NCBI GenBank assembly: GCA_943323705.2
Contig: CALPIT020000061.1
Coordinates: 1 to 11,610 of the forward strand
DNA: 11,610 nucleotides
Direction: 5' to 3'
DNA from: Streptomyces griseus
Lineage (GTDB): Bacteria > Bacteroidota > Bacteroidia > Chitinophagales > Chitinophagaceae
Below, piece after piece: positions 6,033 through 11,610 of this stretch (position 1 is the first letter of the stretch; every line of letters starts with the position of its first letter). Below the pieces are notes generated by a model, which did no database searches, had not been told where the DNA came from, and saw only the letters and a list, made by a program, of their open reading frames with translations. A program made the position numbers and the translations under genes.

Positions 6033-7046
6033 ATGAGAGATATAAACAATGAAAATTTAAAAAAATTAATTGTTCAAGAAAACGGTTTTTATAATGTTGA
6101 TGTTGACCCAACTTTAGATTTATTCGAAGAAATAAAAAAAATAAAAAAAGAAAAAAATGCCATTATTCTGGCGCACTATTACCAGGAACCTGATATACAA
6201 GATATCGCTGATTATATTGGTGATAGTTTAGGCTTAGCACAATTTGCCGAAAAAACAAAAGCTGATATCATTGTTTTTGCCGGCGTACATTTTATGGGTG
6301 AAACGGCTAAAATTCTTAATCCAGATAAAAAAGTTTTATTGCCTGATTTAAAAGCAGGATGTTCATTAAGCGATTCTGCACCTCCGGATCTATTTAAAAA
6401 ATTTAAAGAAAAACATCCTGATCATAAAATCATTACTTACATTAACTGTAGCGCAGAAATAAAAGCTTTAAGTGATATCATTTGCACCTCATCCAATGCA
6501 AAGGCAATTGTTGAATCTTTACCAAAAGAACAATCTATCATTTTTGCACCTGATAAAAACTTAGGTGCTTATATCAACAAAGTGACTGGAAGGAATATGT
6601 TACTATGGAATGGGTCTTGTATGGTTCATGAAATTTTTAGCTTGGAAAAAATAACAAAACTTAAAATCAGACACCCAAAAGCAAAATTCATCGCTCATCC
6701 TGAATGTGAAGAACCAATATTAGCCATTGCAGACTATATAGGGAGCACTACAGCACTTTTAAACTACACCCTTAAGGATGATGCCAAAGAATTTATAATT
6801 GCCACAGAAACGGGTATTTTACACCAAATGCAAAAATCAAACCCCGACAAAACTTTTATACCTGCTCCACCCAATAATTCTTGCGCTTGTAACAATTGTC
6901 CATATATGAAATTAAATACACTTGAAAAATTATACCTGTGTATGAAATACGAGACTCCTGAAATTATTCTCGATGAAAATATTTTGAAAGCGGCTAAATT
7001 ACCCATTCAAAAAATGCTGGAAATTAGTGCCCACTATGGTTTATAA
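6033..7046 (+). CDS. nadA: Quinolinate synthase A
   Basis: [4Fe-4S] enzyme that condenses iminoaspartate with dihydroxyacetone phosphate to give quinolinate in de novo NAD synthesis. The 337-aa product shows NAIILAHYYQEPDIQDIADYIGDSL (42-66), FAGVHFMGETAKIL (82-95), the cluster-binding KAGCSLSD (Cys110), NCSAEIKALSDIICTSSNA (138-156), WNGSCMVHE (Cys196), AHPECEEPI (221-229) and the C-terminal CACNNCPYMKLN (284-295). Cys289 there corresponds to the third cluster ligand of the family (E. coli Cys297). The length is normal for NadA. The start ATG at 6033 has an AT-only leader and no Shine-Dalgarno sequence. No TAnnTTTG box is evident upstream, so the promoter remains unidentified within the candidate oriC spacer. 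nadB and nadC are not in the window. The last 13 bp overlap the 3' end of the convergent DUF3089 gene. Downstream in the same pathway, nadD lies about 2.3 kb to the right on the other strand. Confidence 0.97.
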   Translation: MRDINNENLKKLIVQENGFYNVDVDPTLDLFEEIKKIKKEKNAIILAHYYQEPDIQDIADYIGDSLGLAQFAEKTKADIIVFAGVHFMGETAKILNPDKKVLLPDLKAGCSLSDSAPPDLFKKFKEKHPDHKIITYINCSAEIKALSDIICTSSNAKAIVESLPKEQSIIFAPDKNLGAYINKVTGRNMLLWNGSCMVHEIFSLEKITKLKIRHPKAKFIAHPECEEPILAIADYIGSTTALLNYTLKDDAKEFIIATETGILHQMQKSNPDKTFIPAPPNNSCACNNCPYMKLNTLEKLYLCMKYETPEIILDENILKAAKLPIQKMLEISAHYGL

Positions 7047-8074
7047 TTTTGCATATAAGATTGAATACGAACATCTACATTTTCTCTGATATTCATGTAA
7101 AACAAATTAATATCACCAATATGGAAATTTTTAGCAGTAAAAAACATTTTACCAAAAACATCCGGTTTACAACTCCATAAAATATTATTATTGATTTTTG
7201 CATCAACCACATGAGGTACTATTTTATTAAAGTTTTTTAAAACTCCACCTTTATTTTTTTTAATAGAAACTTCTTCATCACTTATTTTCCAATTGAGCGG
7301 ATTTACAACAATGCTTTTAAATTTTTCATTTTTTATAAAATCAGGAGTATATCCTTTTTTGTAAGTTCTCCACCCAACATAACAACCCGTTTGACTTGAA
7401 TCTTTACAAACAGGTATTGCAGAAAAATAATTTTCAGGAATCGGCATGCCAATTATATAAGCACAAATCAAATTTTTATATAATGGTTTGTTTTCAAAAA
7501 ATTCTTTCAATAATCTACCAGCATGTTTTGTACCCTGACTATGAGAAGCAATAATGATTGGCCTTCCATTATTAAAATGTTCTAAATAATATTCAAAGGC
7601 TTCTTTTACATCATTATAGGCAAGATCAAAATAAATGATCGCAGAATCCTGATTTGTATAAAATGCATTTATGTGTGCTTGACGATAACGTGGTGCAAAA
7701 ATTCTGCACCGCTTATTAAACACCGAAGCTTGATATAAAATGGTAGAGTTATCGGTTTCAATATTTAATTTTTCATTGTTTATATCGGCATTCCAATCAG
7801 TGAACTCTTTCTGAGTATAAGTTGTGGGATGTATAAAAAAAACATCTGCAATAGAGTCAATATTTTCTTTATTTCTTAATTCCTTTGGAATACTATCAGC
7901 TTTATCTTTTTTCCATGGATGTGCCGCCCAGTTATTTAAATCATCATAAACAGGAATTTTTTCATTATTTATTTTAATGTAATTATCTTTTGACTGAGCA
8001 AAAGATTTACAATTCATCACAATGAAAAAAAATAAGATTTTATATATGTAGATAAAAGTTTTATTCATACTCAA
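7034..8074 (-). CDS. DUF3089 alpha/beta hydrolase, probably secreted
   Basis: A 346-aa protein of the DUF3089 family, alpha/beta-hydrolase-fold proteins of unknown substrate, possibly esterase- or lipase-like. The N-terminus is a Sec signal peptide: basic start MSMNK, hydrophobic core FIYIYKILFFFIVM (7-20) and a likely cleavage after SFA (residue 26). The Cys at 22 is not in a proper lipobox. Family features seen: DVFFIHPTTY (77-86), APRYRQAH (127-134), YFDLAYNDVKEAFEYYL (148-164) and the nucleophile elbow ASHSQG (176-181) with Ser179 as the expected nucleophile. The first position of the GxSxG pattern is Ser (Ser177). A C-terminal FHIGDINLFYMNIRENV block (317-333) has His318 as the probable catalytic histidine. 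The start is ATG at 8074, with a second ATG two codons in as an alternative. It is divergent from chrA (78 bp) and overlaps the 3' end of nadA by 13 bp. Confidence 0.85.
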   Translation of the reverse strand: MSMNKTFIYIYKILFFFIVMNCKSFAQSKDNYIKINNEKIPVYDDLNNWAAHPWKKDKADSIPKELRNKENIDSIADVFFIHPTTYTQKEFTDWNADINNEKLNIETDNSTILYQASVFNKRCRIFAPRYRQAHINAFYTNQDSAIIYFDLAYNDVKEAFEYYLEHFNNGRPIIIASHSQGTKHAGRLLKEFFENKPLYKNLICAYIIGMPIPENYFSAIPVCKDSSQTGCYVGWRTYKKGYTPDFIKNEKFKSIVVNPLNWKISDEEVSIKKNKGGVLKNFNKIVPHVVDAKINNNILWSCKPDVFGKMFFTAKNFHIGDINLFYMNIRENVDVRIQSYMQNYKP

Positions 8075-8098
8075 AATTGTTTTGTATTTTTTCAGTTA

Positions 8099-8106
8099 CA
8101 AAATTA
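8099..8106 (-). promoter_or_regulatory. Possible -7 box for the DUF3089 gene
   Basis: Minus-strand TAATTTTG fits TAnnTTTG and lies 24 bp before the start codon, a suitable distance. No TTTG is found 19 bp further upstream, so only half of the promoter is supported. Confidence 0.3.
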
Positions 8107-8152
8107 CTTGCGATTTTAAGACTTATCTAATTTTATACATAATAAAGTAAAA

Positions 8153-9403
8153 TTGATTCTTACTAGACATATACCTTTTTTAAAAGATGTTTTTTTTTAT
8201 TCACTAACAGCCTTTGGTGGTCCACAAGGTCACTTAGGTATGATAGATAAGACTTTTGTTCAAAAAAAACATTATTTATCCTCAGAAGAGCTTATCGATT
8301 ATTATTCATTTTGTCAGTTGTTACCCGGAGCCTCTAGCACACAACTAATTGGTTTAATTGGATACAAAAGAGGCGGATTTCTGTTATCTATTCTTACACT
8401 TTTGATCTGGATTTTACCGGCTTGTTTTTTAATGGGTTTACTTTCTTTTTTACTGGTTCACTTTCAACACCATGAATTGTACCAAAATATTTTCAAGTAT
8501 ATACAGCCTATGGCAATTGGGTTTTTAGTTTTCTCTGGATTTAGAAGTTTTAATGTATCTGTAAAAAATACAATCACACAAATTATAATGCTATTAAGTT
8601 TGATTGTTACCTATTTATTCTTCAAAACACCATGGATCTTCCCTTTATTGATTTTAATGGGAGGCGTTATCACAAATTTTAGTAGCAAAAGAATTCCAGA
8701 AAAAGAGCACATAAAACCTCGTCAAATTAAATGGACTAACATTTTACTTTTTCTATTAATTTTTTCTATTGCTGGTTTCCTCAGTGAATCTGCTAGAAAA
8801 AACAATTGGGAACACAGAAAGGCATATAATCTCTTTGAAAATTTTTATCGTTTTGGAAGTGTTGTTTTTGGAGGTGGAGATGTTTTACTCCCACTAATGC
8901 TGGATCAATACGTTGCGAGGCCTTCAGATTCTAGAACTCAATTAAAAAATCCTAATGTTATAAAAATAGAGAAATCAGATTTATTAACTGGTTACGGAAT
9001 GGTAAGAGCCATCCCTGGTCCGGTTTTTTCGGTTGGTGCATTTGTTGGAGGAATGGCGCTTTCCCAAGAAGGAAAAATGATGCAATTAATTGGTTGTTTA
9101 ATTGGTATGATTGCTATCTTTTTACCAAGCGCCTTATTGCTGTTTTTCTTTTTCCCCGTATGGCAATACCTAAAAAAATTCGTTTTGGTTTATCGTGCTT
9201 TAGAAGGTATAAACGCTGTTATAGTAGGTGTAATTTGGGCTGCGGCCTTATACCTGTTACATGGGTTAAATTTATTTTCATTAAATAATGAAATCATCAT
9301 CAACCTTTTCATTATACTGTCAACCTTTCTTTTGCTACAGTACACAAAAATTCAAGCTCCCTTTATTGTATTAATTTGTTTATTTTTTGGTTTCTTTTTT
9401 TGA
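8153..9403 (+). CDS. chrA: Chromate transporter (CHR family, two-domain), TTG start
   Basis: Inner-membrane protein of the chromate ion transporter family, a proposed proton-driven chromate efflux pump. The 416-aa product is the long form with two homologous CHR domains. Domain 1 (about 8-180) carries SLTAFGGPQGHLGM (17-30) and CQLLPGASSTQLIGLIGYKRGG (54-75). Domain 2 (about 225-416) carries FGSVVFGGGDVLLPLM (234-249) and GMVRAIPGPVFSVGAFVG (282-299). About ten hydrophobic segments are visible. The start is TTG at 8153. The frame is open upstream only to a TAA at 8117-8119 and has no ATG or GTG there, and homologues begin shortly before the FLKDVF segment, so TTG fits best. A 7/8 match to the -7 box, TAATTTTA, lies at 8128-8135, but without a well-placed -33 element. 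The last 24 bp overlap the convergent nadD gene. No ChrB or other metal-resistance regulator is next to it, so true chromate specificity is uncertain. Confidence 0.9.
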   Translation: MILTRHIPFLKDVFFYSLTAFGGPQGHLGMIDKTFVQKKHYLSSEELIDYYSFCQLLPGASSTQLIGLIGYKRGGFLLSILTLLIWILPACFLMGLLSFLLVHFQHHELYQNIFKYIQPMAIGFLVFSGFRSFNVSVKNTITQIIMLLSLIVTYLFFKTPWIFPLLILMGGVITNFSSKRIPEKEHIKPRQIKWTNILLFLLIFSIAGFLSESARKNNWEHRKAYNLFENFYRFGSVVFGGGDVLLPLMLDQYVARPSDSRTQLKNPNVIKIEKSDLLTGYGMVRAIPGPVFSVGAFVGGMALSQEGKMMQLIGCLIGMIAIFLPSALLLFFFFPVWQYLKKFVLVYRALEGINAVIVGVIWAAALYLLHGLNLFSLNNEIIINLFIILSTFLLLQYTKIQAPFIVLICLFFGFFF

Positions 9404-9973
9404 CAAATTATAATAACCTCTTGCTTTTATTTCTTCCGCAACCAAATCGGGCACTAAATATTTGATAGATTTCTGTTCTTCTATAAACTTACGTATATGC
9501 GTAGACGAAATAAATAACTGCGGTCCTTCAATTATTTTTACATCAGCCCCTGCCTCATTATTTACATCAAATCCAGCTCTTTTATAAATGAGAAATTTAT
9601 AATTTTCTATAATAAACGCTGAATTCTTCCATTTTGTAATATTTTGAAATCCATCACTTCCCAAAACAATATCAAATTGATGGTTCGGATACTTTTCTTT
9701 CAAATAGACTAGTGTATTAACCGTATACGATGGTTTTGGTAGTTTAAACTCAATGTTGCTAGCTTTCAATTTATGTTCACCTTCTACCGCTAATTGCAGC
9801 AATTGAAATCTATGATTGGCATTCAAAAGATTATTTTCGTTTTTAAATGGATTTTGAGGAGAAATGACAAACCATAATTCATGGTAATCCTCCTGTTGCA
9901 CGATTTCGTTGGCTATAATTAAATGACCATGGTGAATGGGGTTGAAAGAACCAAAATACAAGGCAACTCTCAT
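9380..9973 (-). CDS. nadD: Nicotinate-nucleotide adenylyltransferase
   Basis: Transfers AMP from ATP to nicotinate mononucleotide to form deamido-NAD, the penultimate step of NAD synthesis, in the cytoplasm. The 197-aa product is a complete small Rossmann-type nucleotidyltransferase. It has GSFNPIHHGHL at residues 8-18 (the [H/T]xGH nucleotide-binding motif), WFVISPQNPFK (34-44), LGSDGFQ (104-110) and the second signature ISSTHIR (155-161). Length and motifs match bacterial NadD rather than the related CoaD. It follows feoA on the same strand after a 16-bp gap and is probably co-transcribed with it. Its 3' end overlaps the chrA 3' end by 24 bp, so no separate terminator is visible. With nadA in the same window, two steps of the NAD pathway lie close together but are not in one operon. 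Confidence 0.95.
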   Translation of the reverse strand: MRVALYFGSFNPIHHGHLIIANEIVQQEDYHELWFVISPQNPFKNENNLLNANHRFQLLQLAVEGEHKLKASNIEFKLPKPSYTVNTLVYLKEKYPNHQFDIVLGSDGFQNITKWKNSAFIIENYKFLIYKRAGFDVNNEAGADVKIIEGPQLFISSTHIRKFIEEQKSIKYLVPDLVAEEIKARGYYNLSKKETKK

Positions 9974-9989
9974 ATTTAAAAAGATAAAA

Positions 9990-10220
9990 TTATATAATTT
10001 CTTCTACAACAATGTTTTCTGCCTCTTCTAGTCTTAAACTAAGAATATAACCAGCAACGGATACAGAAATTGGGTCTTTCAATGGAGCAATTTGTTCAAC
10101 TGTGATTTTCTCTCCAGGCAAACACCCCATCTCCATTAATTTGATAAACAATTCATCATTTTCGAAAGATCTAATCGTAGCGCTTTTACCGGATTTGATT
10201 TCTGATAATTTTTTAATCAT
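9990..10220 (-). CDS. feoA: FeoA domain protein
   Basis: A small, 76-aa, SH3-like FeoA protein, the cytosolic accessory of ferrous iron uptake through FeoB. Seen: the N-terminal KKLSEIKSGKSATIRSF, the central KLMEMGCLPGEKITVEQIAPLKDPISV (27-53) with the family-typical MGxxPGxxI core, and VAGYILSLRLEEAENIVVE (55-73) with the usual SLRxxEAxxI ending. No feoB is adjacent: the gene on the 5' side is divergent ybeY, and nadD follows 16 bp downstream. FeoB is therefore encoded elsewhere, or this is a stand-alone FeoA-domain protein with another role. A partial -7 box (TATCTTTA) lies 15 bp upstream of the ATG, but without a -33 element. Confidence 0.9.
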   Translation of the reverse strand: MIKKLSEIKSGKSATIRSFENDELFIKLMEMGCLPGEKITVEQIAPLKDPISVSVAGYILSLRLEEAENIVVEEII

Positions 10221-10334
10221 GATTTATTATTAAAGTAAAGATAGAAAATATAATTTCGTCTTAATTTCGAGATGTGTAAATTTTGATTCATTTTACATTT
10301 CAATTAGATTACATAATATAAGAAACCCGTTATT

Positions 10335-10757
10335 TTGAACATTAGATTCTTTTTTCAATCCAAAACAAGTTTACAAAATAGAAGCAACCTAAAGTTGTTC
10401 ATTACAAGTATTTTCAAAAAAGAAAAAACTAAAGCACAGGATTTAAACATAATATTTTGTTCGGATGATTTTCTTTTAAATATTAATAGAGAATACCTAA
10501 ATCATGATTATACAACAGATATCATAACCTTTGAGATTTCAAGAGATCAAAATGGGATAACCGCAGAAATTTACATCAGCGTTGATTCAATAATTAAAAA
10601 TTCTATTGATTATCAATCAACTTTAAAAAATGAATTACACCGTGTTATCTTCCATGGCGTGTTACATTTATGCGGATTTAAGGATAAATCAACAAAAGAC
10701 ATTGCTTTAATGCGTTCAAAAGAGGATGAATATTTGGTACTTTATTTCAAAAAGTAA
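10335..10757 (+). CDS. ybeY: Endoribonuclease YbeY, TTG start
   Basis: Metal-dependent single-strand endoribonuclease involved in 16S rRNA 3'-end maturation and ribosome quality control. The 140-aa product has the family blocks INREYLNHDYTTDIITFEIS (50-69), AEIYISVDSI (77-86) and ELHRVIFHGVLHLCGFKDK (100-118). The metal motif HxxxHxxGxxH is present as His107-G-V-L-His111-L-C-Gly114-F-K-Asp117, so the third ligand is Asp instead of His. I recall this substitution from other Bacteroidota YbeY proteins, so it looks like a lineage trait rather than damage. The start is TTG at 10335. The frame is open upstream only to a TAA at 10314-10316 and has no ATG or GTG there, and MNIRFFFQ matches where homologues begin. 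It precedes mnmG on the same strand with 89 bp between them. That gap contains two parS sites, and the first begins 5 bp after the ybeY stop codon. Confidence 0.92.
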   Translation: MNIRFFFQSKTSLQNRSNLKLFITSIFKKEKTKAQDLNIIFCSDDFLLNINREYLNHDYTTDIITFEISRDQNGITAEIYISVDSIIKNSIDYQSTLKNELHRVIFHGVLHLCGFKDKSTKDIALMRSKEDEYLVLYFKK

Positions 10758-10761
10758 AACC

Positions 10762-10777
10762 TGTTCCACGTGGAACA
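10762..10777. other. parS centromere site 1 (perfect palindrome)
   Basis: TGTTCCACGTGGAACA is a perfect 16-bp palindrome matching the conserved chromosomal ParB-binding parS consensus (TGTTNCACGTGAAACA and close variants), with a single-base difference in the right arm. ParB-CTP clamps are expected to load here for chromosome segregation and SMC recruitment. ParA and ParB genes are not in the window. Confidence 0.88.
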
Positions 10778-10805
10778 AAAGAATAACAATAAGAAACTAA
10801 CGACA

Positions 10806-10821
10806 TGTTCCACGTGAAACA
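10806..10821. other. parS centromere site 2 (exact consensus)
   Basis: TGTTCCACGTGAAACA is identical to the parS sequence known from Bacillus subtilis and conserved across most bacterial phyla. It lies 44 bp centre-to-centre from site 1 and 25 bp before the mnmG start codon. The flanks extend the symmetry partly, with CATG on both sides overlapping the core. Confidence 0.93.
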
Positions 10822-10846
10822 TGCTATAAAAAAACAAAAACAGAAA

Positions 10847-11610
10847 ATGTTTAAAGAATACGATGTCATAGTGGTAGGCGCTGGTCATGCAGGATGTGAA
10901 GCTGCTGCTGCTGCCGCAAATATGGGCAGCAAGGTGTTGCTTGTTACGATGAATATGCAAACAATTGCCCAAATGAGCTGTAATCCGGCAATGGGAGGTA
11001 TTGCAAAAGGACAAATTGTAAAAGAAATAGACGCGCTGGGTGGTTACAGTGGAATTGTAACCGATAAAAGCATGATTCAATTCAGGATGTTGAATAGATC
11101 AAAAGGACCTGCCATGTGGAGCCCAAGGGCACAAAGCGATAGAATGTTGTTTGCACAAACCTGGAGGGAAATGCTCGAACAAACGGATAATGTCGACTTT
11201 TATCAGGATATGGTAAAGGAGTTAATAATAAAAGACGGTAAAGTTGGGGGAGTGGTAACGGGCTTGGGTCATGAAATTCATTCAAAAGCGGTTGTTTTAA
11301 CTAACGGTACCTTTTTAAATGGAGTGATTCATATTGGAGAAAAGAATTTTGGTGGAGGAAGGGTGTCTGAAACGGCTGCAACGGGTATTACTGAACAGTT
11401 AGTTGCACTTGGTTTCGAAAGCGATAGATTAAAAACAGGAACCCCACCCAGAATAGACGGTAGAAGCTTGGATTACTCTAAAATGGAGGAACAAAAGGGA
11501 GACGATGAAATCGTTGGCTTTAGTTATTTAGAAAAACCAACCTTAAAACCAGAAAACCAAAGAAGCTGTTGGATTACCTATACTAGTCAGGAGGTTCATG
11601 ATATATTAAA
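10847..11610 (+). CDS. mnmG: tRNA uridine-5-carboxymethylaminomethyl modification enzyme MnmG (GidA), 3'-truncated by window edge
   Basis: FAD-dependent enzyme that, with MnmE, installs the cmnm5 group on the wobble uridine (U34) of certain tRNAs in the cytoplasm. The frame runs from ATG 10847 to the window edge without a stop: 254 codons of an expected 620 or so. Seen: the Rossmann FAD motif DVIVVGAGHAGCEAA (6-20), TIAQMSCNPAMGGIAKGQIVKEIDALGG (39-66) with conserved Cys45, MIQFRMLNRSKGPAMWSPRAQSDR (76-99), and the family signatures GTFLNGVIHIGEKNFGGGR and LKTGTPPRIDGRSLD. The ATG is chosen because it puts the FAD motif six residues in, as usual. The leader is A-rich with no Shine-Dalgarno sequence. 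It probably shares a transcript with ybeY, and the two parS sites lie in its leader. mnmG is a frequent neighbour of replication origins. On the opposite strand, long open frames across this gene are only its shadow. Confidence 0.97.
   Translation, partial: MFKEYDVIVVGAGHAGCEAAAAAANMGSKVLLVTMNMQTIAQMSCNPAMGGIAKGQIVKEIDALGGYSGIVTDKSMIQFRMLNRSKGPAMWSPRAQSDRMLFAQTWREMLEQTDNVDFYQDMVKELIIKDGKVGGVVTGLGHEIHSKAVVLTNGTFLNGVIHIGEKNFGGGRVSETAATGITEQLVALGFESDRLKTGTPPRIDGRSLDYSKMEEQKGDDEIVGFSYLEKPTLKPENQRSCWITYTSQEVHDIL

Noticed and set aside
6764..7006. Minus-strand open frame of 80 codons
   Set aside because: Antisense to the nadA 3' part, which carries the conserved cluster-ligand motif there.
9094..9288. 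Plus-strand open frame of 64 codons
   Set aside because: Out-of-frame reading of chrA; the chrA frame is intact through it.
8153..10220. A metal-resistance or iron-uptake island (chrA plus feoA)
   Set aside because: No regulator, FeoB, mobile element or shared operon; the genes are interleaved on opposite strands with the housekeeping gene nadD.
10742..11080. Open minus-strand frame of 112 codons across the ybeY end, parS sites and mnmG start
   Set aside because: It is antisense to the clear mnmG coding region. Its FHVEH and CSTWN peptides are just the translated parS sites.
11082..11285. Open minus-strand frame of 67 codons
   Set aside because: Shadow of mnmG, which has strong family motifs on the plus strand; low-complexity Pro/Leu/Tyr composition.

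Overview
The window looks like chromosomal DNA from a low-GC member of the Bacteroidota, probably of the Chitinophagia/Sphingobacteriia type. Four things point there. The DUF2480 and DUF3089 proteins and the YbeY variant (HGVLHLCGxxD) have the form seen in that phylum. The leaders before the start codons are A/T-rich, with no recognisable Shine-Dalgarno sequence before any gene. One promoter (ppiD) fits the Bacteroidetes TTTG-N19-TAnnTTTG pattern exactly. The genes are ordinary core and metabolic genes. I see no transposase, phage gene, CRISPR array, defence system, tRNA or rRNA.

Layout, left to right. The 3' part of asnS (asparaginyl-tRNA synthetase) enters from the left edge and ends at a clear intrinsic terminator. 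It is followed by a CorA-type Mg2+/divalent cation channel. A 248-bp spacer (2498-2745) holds a G-rich/C-rich block with palindromes and a short direct repeat. Then come two minus-strand genes: a periplasmic PpiD/SurA-like peptidyl-prolyl isomerase (ppiD), and downstream of it a DUF2480 protein, separated by a hairpin terminator. A 563-bp, very AT-rich, non-coding region (5470-6032) lies between the divergent ppiD and nadA genes and is dense in DnaA-box-like sequences. On its right are nadA (quinolinate synthase, +), a secreted DUF3089 alpha/beta hydrolase (-), a two-domain ChrA-type chromate transporter (+), nadD (-), feoA (-), ybeY (+) and the 5' part of mnmG/gidA (+), which runs off the right edge.

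The most informative signals are non-coding. Between ybeY and mnmG are two 16-bp parS centromere sites: one is exactly TGTTCCACGTGAAACA and the other is the perfect palindrome TGTTCCACGTGGAACA. About 4.7 kb to the left is the DnaA-box-rich region. Together with mnmG, a classic origin neighbour, this suggests that the window spans the origin-proximal part of the chromosome, with a candidate oriC at about 5.53-6.01 kb and ParB loading sites at about 10.76-10.82 kb. The parS call is strong. The oriC call is an inference that needs cumulative GC skew or marker-frequency data.

Functionally, nadA and nadD belong to the same de novo NAD pathway but are on opposite strands and not co-transcribed. feoA and nadD form a probable two-gene unit, as do ybeY and mnmG (16S rRNA maturation and tRNA wobble-uridine modification). 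Two genes (chrA, ybeY) appear to use TTG start codons. Two convergent pairs overlap at their 3' ends (nadA/DUF3089 and chrA/nadD). I found no previously undescribed protein system here.
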